Assembly: GCF_004341385.1 (NCBI RefSeq) | Contig: NZ_SLXE01000006.1 | Coordinates: 42,935-106,934 of the forward strand | DNA length: 64,000 nt | Origin: Uruburuella suis | GTDB taxonomy: Bacteria > Pseudomonadota > Gammaproteobacteria > Burkholderiales > Neisseriaceae | Direction of reading: 5' to 3' | Shown here: positions 53,046 through 60,957 of the stretch, piece after piece | How positions within the stretch are numbered: position 1 is the stretch's first letter | How the letters are laid out: each line of letters opens with the position of its first letter | Position numbers and translations under genes: made by a program | The notes under the pieces: generated by a model | What the model saw: only the letters and a program-made list of their open reading frames with translations | What the model was told of the DNA's origin: nothing | Databases searched by the model: none

Positions 53046-53070
53046 GCCGCCTGATTCGGGCGGCTTTTTT
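53046..53070 (+). terminator. Intrinsic terminator just before the first AlpA-like gene
   Basis: GCCGCC, 7-base loop, GGCGGC and six T, followed by GTATCT. Confidence 0.75.
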
Positions 53071-53090
53071 GTATCTGAATGGGTGCTTAT

Positions 53091-53768
53091 ATGGCTGAAA
53101 CTTATATAAAAATGGTTGAGTTGGTGAGGATTATCGGGCATGCGCACGGTATGATTTTGCGCATGATGAATAAAAACGACAAGGCGGCGTATGACCCTAC
53201 TTTTCCCGCGCCTGTTCCTATCGGAAATAAATCAGAGGCATGGCGCAAAAGCGATATTGACCGCTGGATGTTTGAAAGGGAAATGGCCGCCATTGAAGCC
53301 GCGCATTATGCGGAATCACAAGCCGCTATAGTGGAAAAACAGAAACAGCAAGCCGAAGCCGTGGCTGCTTGTAGGGCAAGGCAGAAAGCCAAGATGTTGA
53401 GCGGCGAAGCACGGCGGCAAGAGCATGAGGAAGAGTGGGAACTGGAAGCGGTAGAATTGCAGGCGTTTAGTGCGCGGAATCAGGCCGCAAAATACAGGCT
53501 GCTTGATTTGGTTTACTGGAATGATGAAATCGAATATTTAGCGCGTTATCGGCGTTTGGAAGTAAAGAAATATGGCAAGGCGCGGCGTTATCATTATTCG
53601 TTTCGTTTCTTGATGCTTCCAGCGGTATATTACGCCATGAACAGCATATACTGTAATGCTGGCGGCGGCGGTTATGATGTAATAATTGAAATTGACAAGC
53701 TGAAAGCGCAAAACAAAGCCGCCTTTGACCGTCTGAATGACGATTATTGTAAAATTTCTATTTTGTAA
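53091..53768 (+). CDS. AlpA-like regulator with long C-terminal extension
   Basis: About 225 aa. The first 60 residues (MVELVRIIG..., DPTFPAPVPIGNKSEAWRKSDIDRWM) resemble an AlpA/excisionase winged helix. A charged, probably coiled-coil segment follows (about 65-140, Glu/Gln/Arg rich), then an aromatic C-terminus with one short hydrophobic patch. Not a known fusion to me. It may regulate int or the replication operon. No strong ribosome-binding site; ATG 53079 is the alternative start. Confidence 0.6.
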   Translation: MAETYIKMVELVRIIGHAHGMILRMMNKNDKAAYDPTFPAPVPIGNKSEAWRKSDIDRWMFEREMAAIEAAHYAESQAAIVEKQKQQAEAVAACRARQKAKMLSGEARRQEHEEEWELEAVELQAFSARNQAAKYRLLDLVYWNDEIEYLARYRRLEVKKYGKARRYHYSFRFLMLPAVYYAMNSIYCNAGGGGYDVIIEIDKLKAQNKAAFDRLNDDYCKISIL

Positions 53769-53787
53769 TCCATAGTTTTTTGAATGA

Positions 53788-53819
53788 GCCTATACGGGTT
53801 TTCCGTATGGGCTTTTTTT
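53788..53819 (+). terminator. Intrinsic terminator of the first regulator gene
   Basis: GCCTATACGG, loop GTTTT, CCGTATGGGC, seven T, then GTATCT. Confidence 0.8.
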
Positions 53820-53825
53820 GTATCT

Positions 53826-53847
53826 ACCGCCTTTGGGCGGTTTTTTT
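53826..53847 (+). terminator. Second terminator directly before alpA
   Basis: ACCGCC, TTTG, GGCGGT and six more T; 15 bp before the ATG. It abuts the previous terminator. Confidence 0.7.
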
Positions 53848-53862
53848 ATGGGAGTTTCCGCT

Positions 53863-54114
53863 ATGGAAAATACCGAAAGCCAAGCAGTAAAAATGCTGAA
53901 AATCGGGCAGGTGGTTGAACGCACGGCCTTATCGAAAGCAGCCATTTACGCCAAATTAAACCCGAAAGACCCGCGCCATGATGCGAGCTTTCCAAGAAGC
54001 ATCAGGCTAACAGGGGCGGCGGTTGCATGGGTTGAATCGGAGATTGACGCATGGTTACGCGCCCGAATCGCTGCGAGCCGTGCAAAACACACCAGCAAGG
54101 AGAAAACAGCATGA
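53863..54114 (+). CDS. AlpA-family transcriptional regulator
   Basis: 83 aa. MLKIGQVVERTALSKAAIYAKLNP... ASFPRSIRLTGAAVAWVESEIDAWLRARI is the typical AlpA wing-helix, used by P4-like elements to control integration and excision or the replication operon. GGGAG precedes ATG 53863. Its stop overlaps the next start by 4 bp. Confidence 0.9.
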   Translation: MENTESQAVKMLKIGQVVERTALSKAAIYAKLNPKDPRHDASFPRSIRLTGAAVAWVESEIDAWLRARIAASRAKHTSKEKTA

Positions 54115-54317
54115 ATATTGAAAAAGATGAATTAGTGGACATTCTGCAAGAACAATTCGATTTGATTGAACCGCTGATAGGCAAAATGAAAGACATTTCA
54201 AAGGCGGTATTTCTTTCTGATGATGTAAGTGAAGAAAGCTACGAAATTGATAGCGTGATTGATGATTTAACTGAAGTTTTTGAATCCCTTGATGCTTTGA
54301 TTTGTGACTTGGAATGA
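54111..54317 (+). CDS. Small acidic protein, 68 aa
   Basis: Very acidic (DELVDILQEQFDLIEPLIGKM, DDVSEESYEIDSVIDDLTEVFESLDALICDLE). No family recognised. Overlaps alpA by 4 bp and is presumably translationally coupled. A negative charge pattern like this is seen in DNA-mimic or anti-restriction proteins, but that is only a possibility. Confidence 0.65.
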   Translation: MNIEKDELVDILQEQFDLIEPLIGKMKDISKAVFLSDDVSEESYEIDSVIDDLTEVFESLDALICDLE

Positions 54318-54331
54318 ATCAAAAATCGAAA

Positions 54332-54355
54332 CCGCCAAGCTTTGCGGCTTGGCGG
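54332..54355 (+). ncRNA. First leader hairpin of the replication operon
   Basis: CCGCCAAGC, TTTGCG, GGCGG-ended GCTTGGCGG: a perfect 9-bp stem. A second CCGCC/GGCGG hairpin follows at 54362-54377. Confidence 0.5.
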
Positions 54356-54405
54356 TGAATCCCGCCTTGTTTGGCGGCTATAGGGGCATAAAAAAAGGAA
54401 ATCCG

Positions 54406-54969
54406 ATGTTACCACAATTTCAAAATCTTATTTGCTTTGCCGCGTTTTCAGACGGCCTTGTCTTGTGCCATTGCCGTGTATGGCTTGACGCTTCGCTAAA
54501 ACACCCGCAAAATAAGCTCGTTGCATTCAATCGTGCAACAGGGTTTAGCAGCCCTTTACAGTTCGGCAGACAAGCCGCCAAAGCCTATCAACGGGCAAGC
54601 GGTATTTTTACGTCTGCAATCCCTTGTTATACCTTTTCCAATGGGAAACAGGGGCGGGAGGCCTTGCGCCTGCTGGTTCGAACTGCCAGTCTGCTAACCC
54701 GCCTTTTGTTTCCCGCCCACACGTTTAGCAGCGTGGCGGCGGGCTTAATAACCCAGTTCGAAAAGGTACTAACCATCATGACTAAAATCCGCAAGGGCTA
54801 TTCACGCCCGTTAATCAGCCGCAAAATACGCTCATTCGCCACATTGGCAGACGCTGGCCGCTTTATCGACCGCTTAACCGAAGCCAACCGCAACGATTAC
54901 GCATTCAACATCATTCAGCAAGATGGCCGTTGGCTGGTGTGCAGCGTGATTGCAGGGGGTGCGCAATGA
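54406..54969 (+). CDS. Leader-region protein of the replication operon (possibly Ash/Icd-like)
   Basis: 187 aa from ATG 54406, which has a strong AAAAAAAGGAAA site. The C-terminal 63 residues (from ATG 54778, MTKIRKGYSRPLISRKI...) look like a normal small protein, while the first 120 resemble the low-complexity leader ORFs annotated as Ash/Icd-like in P4-type elements. The DNA under this part folds well (54652-54743), so it may be RNA rather than protein. The stop overlaps the next start by 4 bp. Confidence 0.5.
   Translation: MLPQFQNLICFAAFSDGLVLCHCRVWLDASLKHPQNKLVAFNRATGFSSPLQFGRQAAKAYQRASGIFTSAIPCYTFSNGKQGREALRLLVRTASLLTRLLFPAHTFSSVAAGLITQFEKVLTIMTKIRKGYSRPLISRKIRSFATLADAGRFIDRLTEANRNDYAFNIIQQDGRWLVCSVIAGGAQ
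54652..54743 (+). ncRNA. Mutually exclusive hairpins (possible attenuator / immunity RNA)
   Basis: GGGCGGGA (54652-54659) pairs perfectly with TCCCGCCC (54711-54718). The same CCCGCC (54712-54717) can instead pair with GGCGGG (54738-54743) around CACG/CGTG. Only one stem can form at a time. Confidence 0.45.
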
Positions 54970-55379
54970 ACAAGCCCACACAATCACCAAACCGCGTAAA
55001 TAAGCGCTATCAAGGCGGAATCCCTGCCCTGCTGGCCAATATCGAGCTGCTTCACGCTGATGCTGTCGGCGATTTGAGCGCCGAAGAATTGGGCGCTTTA
55101 TCCGAGCAGGCAGAGGGGGCATTGCTCAATATCGCTGCTGTGATGGACACAATCAGCCGCTTGGCTGAAGCCAATGCCCACGCCGAAGCCGCCTACCAAG
55201 TGGCGCTTTCAGACGTAAGCGCCTGTGTGAATGCTGTAAATGCCGAATTGGGGGCTGCTGTGGCCGAATTGTCGGCTATTCGTTCAATCCTTGATGTGGA
55301 ATATGCCTATCAGGCGGGCTACAGCAAGGGCTATGACACGGCCACGGCGGAAAGCAGCGAGCGGAGGCCGAAGCCATGA
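54966..55379 (+). CDS. Hypothetical helical protein, 137 aa
   Basis: Ala/Glu-rich, mainly helical (LSAEELGALSEQAEGALLNIAAVMDTISRLAEANAHAEAA), ending YQAGYSKGYDTATAES. Not recognised. Four-base overlaps at both ends show coupling within the operon. Confidence 0.7.
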   Translation: MNKPTQSPNRVNKRYQGGIPALLANIELLHADAVGDLSAEELGALSEQAEGALLNIAAVMDTISRLAEANAHAEAAYQVALSDVSACVNAVNAELGAAVAELSAIRSILDVEYAYQAGYSKGYDTATAESSERRPKP

Positions 55380-55615
55380 AGATTCAAACCCCGTTATATA
55401 TCACCCCGCATCACAGTCACACCGAAGCGACCGCTGCATTTGGCGCATTGAAAGCCCTGCATGGTGCTTACCCTGCGTTGCGTTTCGGCATGGTGTATCA
55501 CCCGCCGCGCTGGCTGGTGTTCCGTGTGCATGAGCAAGGCCAGCAAGCCGCGCCGTTGCCCGTGCCTGATTTGCTTTCAGACGGCCTCGCTGACTTGACG
55601 GAGGGCGCGGCATGA
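55376..55615 (+). CDS. Hypothetical protein, 79 aa
   Basis: Small soluble protein, KIQTPLYITPHHSHTEAT at the start and LLSDGLADLTEGAA at the end, the latter partly coded by a DUS. Not recognised. Overlaps both neighbours by 4 bp. Confidence 0.65.
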   Translation: MKIQTPLYITPHHSHTEATAAFGALKALHGAYPALRFGMVYHPPRWLVFRVHEQGQQAAPLPVPDLLSDGLADLTEGAA

Positions 55616-55818
55616 ACCGAATCTTAGAAATCCGCCCCTTTCAGCCCGTGGCCAGCCTTGAAGAAGTGGCCGCCATGGTTGAGGGCTTGGCGATTAATCC
55701 GAGCTATGGCCGCGTGTGCGTGGTGCAGCAATCAGATGGTAAGTGGTATATCGCCCTGATTCTGCAAAATGAGTTAAAGGCGCAAAAGAAGCGTTTTAAG
55801 CGCGTTTCCAGCGCTTAG
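55612..55818 (+). CDS. Hypothetical protein, 68 aa
   Basis: Small protein with a basic C-terminus (LKAQKKRFKRVSSA). GKWYIALILQNEL resembles RGRWLVCSV of the leader protein, so the two may be distant relatives. Last gene of the coupled run; 113 bp to the primase gene. Confidence 0.65.
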   Translation: MNRILEIRPFQPVASLEEVAAMVEGLAINPSYGRVCVVQQSDGKWYIALILQNELKAQKKRFKRVSSA

Positions 55819-55931
55819 GCTATCTACCCCATCACCCAACCCACAAAACCCCATTAAAACGCAATGTAAGCAGCCTAAAGGGCATTTCTGCCCTTAGACG
55901 GGCTTGTTGCAGCCTTTGGAAAGGCAGAATC

Positions 55932-57014
55932 ATGAATTCAAACACTCAAACCCGCGAAAACAAGCCGCGCTATCGGCTCGATGACGTTAAAGCCGCCGCC
56001 CGTGGCCGCTGGCCTGAAATCCTGCAAGCGCTGAATGTGCCTGCTGCTTTGACCAACACCCAAAAACACCAGCCATGCCCCGCTTGCGGAGGCCGTGACC
56101 GTTTTCGCTTCACCAACCACAAGCAGGGCGGCGGCTTTATCTGCAACCATTGCACACCCGATGGCGGCAGCGGCTTAGATTTGCTGATGCTGATGTATGG
56201 CTACAGCTTTGCCGAAGCCGTGAAAGCCGTGGCCGTGGTGGTGGGCTTGGATGGCGGCCAAATCGCCCCCGCCGTGGCAAGAGCCGCCCCAAAAGCCGAC
56301 AACACCGCCGAAGACAAAGCGCGGCGTGACCGCTTGGCGGCTTTGTGGGCGGAATGTGTGGCATGGGATGAAGCGCCCGATATTGCCGATTACCTTTGGG
56401 TGCGCGGTGTGCCGTTGCCCGAAAAAATGCCTGTAAACGGCGCGGCTTTGCGCTTTCACAAGCGCATGAGCTATTGGCATAACGGGCGCGTGATTGCCCA
56501 TCTGCCCACCATGGTGGGCTTGTTTCAAGACGTAACGGGCAAGGCTTGCGGCCTGCACATCACTTACTTTCAGACGGCCTATAACGATTTGCCCGCCAAG
56601 GCCGTATTGTTTGACCCGAAAACCCGCGAGCGCCTGCCCGCCAAGAAAATGCGGAGCGCGGCCAGCGGCAGCCTAACGGGCGCGGCCATGCGCTTGTTTG
56701 AGCCTGCAAACGGCATTTTGGGGGTATGCGAGGGCATAGAAACCGCTTTTGCAGCGCGGTATGTATCGGGTGTGCCGATGTGGGCGTGTGGTTCTGCACA
56801 CGGCATTCAATCGCTGGTGTTGCCCGATGGAATCCGCGAGCTGGTGATTATTGCCGACAACGACACAAACGGCACGGGCTTGCAGGCGGCAAGGCTGTTG
56901 CAGCGGCGCTATCAGCGCGAATTGGAAAGCATCAAGATTTGGCAACCTGACCACACGGGCGCGGATGCGCTGGATGTGTTGGCGGCGCAAATTCAGAAAG
57001 GGGCGGCAGCATGA
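55932..57014 (+). CDS. P4-type DNA primase (zinc ribbon plus TOPRIM)
   Basis: 360 aa. N-terminal zinc ribbon CPACGGRDRFRF...CNHC (about 50-80) as in P4 alpha primase, middle AEP/primase-associated region, and C-terminal TOPRIM with GVCEGIETAFAAR (Glu) and LVIIADNDTNGTG (Asp-x-Asp). Primes replication from the element's own origin. The helicase is a separate gene overlapping by 4 bp, whereas P4 alpha is one protein. Confidence 0.9.
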   Translation: MNSNTQTRENKPRYRLDDVKAAARGRWPEILQALNVPAALTNTQKHQPCPACGGRDRFRFTNHKQGGGFICNHCTPDGGSGLDLLMLMYGYSFAEAVKAVAVVVGLDGGQIAPAVARAAPKADNTAEDKARRDRLAALWAECVAWDEAPDIADYLWVRGVPLPEKMPVNGAALRFHKRMSYWHNGRVIAHLPTMVGLFQDVTGKACGLHITYFQTAYNDLPAKAVLFDPKTRERLPAKKMRSAASGSLTGAAMRLFEPANGILGVCEGIETAFAARYVSGVPMWACGSAHGIQSLVLPDGIRELVIIADNDTNGTGLQAARLLQRRYQRELESIKIWQPDHTGADALDVLAAQIQKGAAA

Positions 57015-58984
57015 GCAAGGATAAAGACGATTTGGGGAAAGATAACGACACCAAGCAAGACCACAACACCGAAAACTCGCTAGCAAAGGGCGAAAACAAA
57101 GCGCCTAAGCGCGGTTTGCGTGTGGTTAAGGGCAACACCAGCCCACGCGGCAAAAACGCCGTAAAAAGCGATTTTGAGGCCTTGCAGAATATTCAGACGG
57201 CAGACGACACGCCGATTCTGCCGTTTTACGAATTGCGCAAGCCGAATAACGGCGGCTTGGCTGGTGTGTTTTTTGTCGGAGTAGGTACAACACGAGAGGG
57301 CGATTTTTACCACTTGCCGCCGCTGCATATTGCCGATTATGTGAATTTGGTAGGGCGCGGAATCGGTGAAGACGACAAAGAATACAGGGTAATCGAGTAT
57401 TACCGCGCTGGCGAAAAGCAGCCCAAACAAGCCGCCTTGCCGCTGGAAATCGTGGGCATGCCTGCTTGCTGGGCATTTTTGCGCGGTTTGGGCATAGGCG
57501 TGAAATCGGGCGGTAAGGCCATGGGCGCATTAGCCGATTATCTGCAATGGGAGGGCGATAAAACCGAATGGCAGATAGCCAACCGTGGCGGCTGGCTTGA
57601 TGACGATTGCGCGGCCTATGTGTTGCCCAGCGGGGAAATTATCGGCCACACGGGCGGCAAGGTGATTTACAACGGCGACACCAGCAAAAAGCCCGCCTAT
57701 GGCGTTTCAGGCAGCCTTGAAACGTGGCAAGCGCATTTGGCCGCCTATGCAGCGGGCAACAGCCGCCTGCTGCTGGCATTGGGCGCGGCCTTTGCCGCCC
57801 CGCTGCTTGCGCCGATGAAGATAGAAAACGGCGGTTTTCACCTGTTTCACGCATCAAGCGGCGGCAAAACCACCACCGCCATGCTGGCGCTTTCGGTGTA
57901 TGGCCGCCCCGATAAGCTTAAAAACACTTGGAAAGCAACCGCCTTGGCGATTGACAATATGGCGGCGGCCACTTCAGACGGCTTTATTTTGCTGGATGAA
58001 ATCAGCCAAGCGCGGGGGCAAGACGTGAGCAGCGTGGCCTATTCGCTGTTTAACGGCGTGGGCAAGCTGCAAGGTGCAAAGCAGGGCGGCAACCGCGAAC
58101 GGCTGGAATGGCGCGTTTTACTGCTTTCAACGGGTGAATTTCCTGTATCCCAATATATGAAGCAAGCAGGCTTTGAGTGGAACGCGGGGCAGAATGTGCG
58201 CCTGCCGTCTATTCCTGCCGATGCGGGGAAAGGATTCCGCGTGTTCGATACCCTGCACGGCCATTCAGACGGCGCGGCGTTTGCAGAAATGCTGGAAGAA
58301 ACCGCCAAACACCATTACGGCCATGCAGGCCGCGCATGGGTGGGCAAGCTGGCCGAAGCCATGAAGCAGGATAAAGCCGCCTTAATCGGCAAGGTAAACA
58401 GCTATTGCGATGCGTTCCGCGCCCGCCTGCCTGCCGATTTAGACGGGCAGCCTGCCCGTGTGGCCAAACGCTTTGCTTTAGCCGCCGCCGCGCTGGAGCT
58501 GGCCGCCGAATGGGGCATTACAGGCTTGGCGGCTGGTGTGGGTGCGGCTGGTGTGGAAGCCTGCTTTAACGCGTGGTATGAGCGTGAGGGCAAGGGCAAT
58601 CAGGAGGAGCGCGTTATTTTGCAGAGGGCGGCGGATTACCTGCAAGCGAAGGGTAATTCTGAAATGTTTGTCGAGCTGGAAAGTATCGGCAAGGGCGGTT
58701 ATGCCCAAACGAGCCGCTACCATGCGGGCTATGTGAAGTATGACGCGGCGCGTGATTTGCAAGTGTTCTACATCAACAGCCAAGCATTTGAAACCGATAT
58801 TTGCGGCGGCTTTGATAAAGATTTCGTGTGTGAAGTGCTGCATGCGGCGGGATGGCTGAAACGAAGCGTCACGCGGTGGACAAAACAGCTTAAGCGTGCA
58901 GGGATAAGCACGGGCTGGTATTACGTTTTAGACGGCCATTTGCCGCCAGCGGAGCGGATGAAAGCAGATGCAGAAGAAGACTAG
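57011..58984 (+). CDS. DUF927-domain replicative helicase-like protein
   Basis: 657 aa. A DUF927 core with Walker A HASSGGKTTTAML (about 280), Walker B-like GFILLDEISQA and sensor RVLLLSTGEF. The N-terminal 60 residues are charged, and the C-terminal part has winged-helix character (LKRSVTRWTKQLKRAGISTGWYYV). It probably unwinds the element origin with the primase gene product. Overlaps the primase by 4 bp. Confidence 0.88.
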   Translation: MSKDKDDLGKDNDTKQDHNTENSLAKGENKAPKRGLRVVKGNTSPRGKNAVKSDFEALQNIQTADDTPILPFYELRKPNNGGLAGVFFVGVGTTREGDFYHLPPLHIADYVNLVGRGIGEDDKEYRVIEYYRAGEKQPKQAALPLEIVGMPACWAFLRGLGIGVKSGGKAMGALADYLQWEGDKTEWQIANRGGWLDDDCAAYVLPSGEIIGHTGGKVIYNGDTSKKPAYGVSGSLETWQAHLAAYAAGNSRLLLALGAAFAAPLLAPMKIENGGFHLFHASSGGKTTTAMLALSVYGRPDKLKNTWKATALAIDNMAAATSDGFILLDEISQARGQDVSSVAYSLFNGVGKLQGAKQGGNRERLEWRVLLLSTGEFPVSQYMKQAGFEWNAGQNVRLPSIPADAGKGFRVFDTLHGHSDGAAFAEMLEETAKHHYGHAGRAWVGKLAEAMKQDKAALIGKVNSYCDAFRARLPADLDGQPARVAKRFALAAAALELAAEWGITGLAAGVGAAGVEACFNAWYEREGKGNQEERVILQRAADYLQAKGNSEMFVELESIGKGGYAQTSRYHAGYVKYDAARDLQVFYINSQAFETDICGGFDKDFVCEVLHAAGWLKRSVTRWTKQLKRAGISTGWYYVLDGHLPPAERMKADAEED

Positions 58985-59021
58985 CAGGCGTTGCGCCCAC
59001 ATACGCGAGGGTGAAAAACGT

Positions 59022-59418
59022 GGTTACTTTGGTTACTCGAATATAACTTATTATTTTATATCATATTTTTAACTAAAAGGCTTGGTTACTTTGCTGGTTA
59101 CCGCTTGGTTACCGTGGTTACCGTGGTTACCCGTAATGAATAGAGAAATTTAACAATCTTTATTTATAATATAAAACAATGATTTATTATGATAACCAAT
59201 TATTTATCTTTATAAATCATGTGGTTAAGTGTTTCATGGTGACGCAAAAGCACTTAAAAACAGGTAAAACAAGCTGTTTGTTTATTTAAATCAATAGTTT
59301 AATGCGGTAACCGCTATTTTATTGTTTTTAATCAATATGTTAATGTAAAAGTAACCAAGCGGTAACCACGAAATTTTACGTTTTTTCCTTTTAAATCAAC
59401 GAAGTAACCAAAGTAACC
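59022..59418. other. Candidate replication origin with mirrored iterons
   Basis: Seven GGTTAC copies on the left (59022, 59031, 59084, 59096, 59107, 59116, 59125) and five inverted GTAACC copies on the right (59307, 59351, 59362, 59404, 59413), often 9 bp apart, bracket an AT-rich core at about 59131-59300. No gene from 58985 to 59467. P4 replication also uses iterated sites with an AT-rich region. Confidence 0.75.
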
Positions 59419-59467
59419 AGCTTTTTGAGGGTGCGCTATATATATTTGCGCGGAAAAGGTGTTTTAA

Positions 59468-59818
59468 ATGATAGACGGTATCATTAGCGGCGTGTTGGTG
59501 TTGCCGCCGAAGCGGCTGTTTACCCGCCGCGCCAGCCCCTACGTTATCGGCAAGATTGATGTGATGGCCGTGCGGCAAGACGGGCAACCCGTGCATGGCA
59601 ATGTAATCGCGTTTGATGCGGGTGTTTGCACCGCCCTGCTGGCCATGAGCAAGGGCGATACGGTATCACTAGGCGGCATCATCACGCCGAAGCTGGCAGA
59701 TGATTACGGGCAAGCGGTGGTAGAGCTGAATATCACCGCGCTGGCCGTGTTGAGCGGCTACCATATCGGGCAGGCAAACGGCAAAGGCCGCTTGCTGGCT
59801 ATGTTGGCACGGGTATAA
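59468..59818 (+). CDS. SSB-like OB-fold protein
   Basis: 116 aa. MIDGIISGVLVLPPKRLFTRRASPYVIGKIDVMAV, NVIAFDAGVCTALLAMSKGDTVSLGGII and AVVELNITALAVLSGYHIG follow the strand pattern of SSB OB folds (a-x-f, kGd-x-v-x-v-x-G, l-x-l-x-a). No acidic C-terminal tip. It lies immediately beyond the iterons and is probably the element's own ssDNA-binding protein. Confidence 0.6.
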   Translation: MIDGIISGVLVLPPKRLFTRRASPYVIGKIDVMAVRQDGQPVHGNVIAFDAGVCTALLAMSKGDTVSLGGIITPKLADDYGQAVVELNITALAVLSGYHIGQANGKGRLLAMLARV

Positions 59819-60299
59819 GCGGCGGCAGAGGTAAGGCCGTCTGAAAGCTTAGGTACTTCCAGCCGTTCGAGCCATGCGGGCAATTCGCACCGCATTTATT
59901 GGGAAGCGTGGCGGTGCTTATGCTTCCTTACTGGCTGCAAGGGGGGGGCGGTTTGAGAGTTCAGACGGCCTTTTCTTCTAGACCGCCGCCCCTCTCACGC
60001 ATACTTTTTAGCTGTTTTTTCATTGATTTTGTTAAAGGTTTTTTGTTGAAGAATGGTTTAAGGGCTGGAAACCCGCAAGGGGCGGGGCATGAAAAGTTTC
60101 CGCCCCCTGTTTTCCTAGACCCCCCACACTCGCATACAGAGAAAATTTTCTTGTGGGGGATTGTTAATTAACTTTTAACAAGCCTGTTAAGCCCTTAATT
60201 ATTGGCACTTTATGGCGCGGCATAGCAAACCTTTCAGACGGCCAAAAAACGCGGCGGAAACTTGCCCCGCTGGCTGGCTGCTGGCGTTGGTTTCGATGC
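59819..60299. other. Gene-poor right part of the element
   Basis: A DUS at about 59835, a poly-G/C-rich patch GGGGGGGGCGG at 59941, a second near 60078 and two related segments with CTAGACC and CGCATAC (59978-60004 and 60115-60137). No convincing gene; a 90-codon ORF at 59899-60171 is biased by the G/C repeats. Confidence 0.5.
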
Positions 60300-60328
60300 T
60301 TGCCAAATGTAAACACACACGATACAAT
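60300..60328 (+). promoter_or_regulatory. Promoter of the element's higBA
   Basis: TTGCCA (60300-60305), 17-bp spacer, TACAAT (60323-60328). TGTAAACA occurs at 60308-60315 and again at 60331-60338, 23 bp apart on either side of the -10, a likely HigA operator. Confidence 0.6.
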
Positions 60329-60352
60329 GTTGTAAACAATAGAGATACAGCC

Positions 60353-60631
60353 ATGATAATTTCATTTCAGCACAAAGGGCTTGAGCGGTTTTACAAAACA
60401 GGCAGCAAAGCAGGGATACAGGCCGCCCATGCTGTCAAACTTGCCCGTATCCTTGCGCGGCTGAACAGCGCAAAAGCCCCTAGTGATATGAATATTGCAG
60501 GCTGGCACTTGCACCCGCTGGCAGGAGATTTAAAAAACCATTGGAGCGTGAAAGTAAATGGAAATTGGCGCGTAACATTCAAACTTGAAAACGGCCATGC
60601 CGAAATTGTGGATTATCAAGATTACCATTAG
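60353..60631 (+). CDS. higB: HigB-type toxin (element copy)
   Basis: 92 aa with the full classical HigB pattern: MIISFQHKGLERFYKTGSKAGI, HLHPLAGDLKNHWSVKVNGNWRVTF and EIVDYQDYH. RelE-fold ribosome-dependent mRNA interferase. Different in sequence from the chromosomal copy at 36892. With higA it would stabilise the element. Confidence 0.93.
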   Translation: MIISFQHKGLERFYKTGSKAGIQAAHAVKLARILARLNSAKAPSDMNIAGWHLHPLAGDLKNHWSVKVNGNWRVTFKLENGHAEIVDYQDYH

Positions 60632-60642
60632 GAGCAAACATC

Positions 60643-60936
60643 ATGCGTATGCACAACCCCCCGCACCCCGCCGAAGTGATTCGTGAAGATATTTTGCCAG
60701 AACTTGGCTTGAGCGTAACCGAGGCCGCGAAGCAATTAGGCATTTCCCGCGTGACCCTTTCCCGCCTGCTTAACGGCAAATCGGGCATTAGTGCCGATAT
60801 GGCCTTGCGCCTGCATGCTTGGTTAGGCAGCAACAGCCCCAGCCCTGAAAGTTGGCTACACCAGCAAGCCGATTATGACTTGTGGCAAGCCGCACAAAAA
60901 GGCAAACCCGATGTAATCCCCGCTTATGTGCATTGA
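60643..60936 (+). CDS. higA: HigA-type antitoxin (element copy)
   Basis: 97 aa XRE antitoxin: HPAEVIREDILPELGLSVTEAAKQLGISRVTLSRLLNGKSGISADMALRLHAWLG. Starts 11 bp after higB; AGGAGCAAAC is its ribosome-binding site. Binds HigB and represses the promoter. Confidence 0.94.
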   Translation: MRMHNPPHPAEVIREDILPELGLSVTEAAKQLGISRVTLSRLLNGKSGISADMALRLHAWLGSNSPSPESWLHQQADYDLWQAAQKGKPDVIPAYVH

Positions 60937-60957
60937 TATTGCATATTTCAAGCAAGC

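Noticed and set aside
54675..54683. GGTTCGAAC, a tRNA T-arm-like sequence in the satellite leader
   Set aside because: No acceptor, D or anticodon arm can be built around it; it lies inside the competing-hairpin region.
59899..60171. 90-codon reading frame in the right part of the satellite
   Set aside because: Composition is driven by G- and C-runs, there is no ribosome-binding site, and it crosses two related noncoding repeats.
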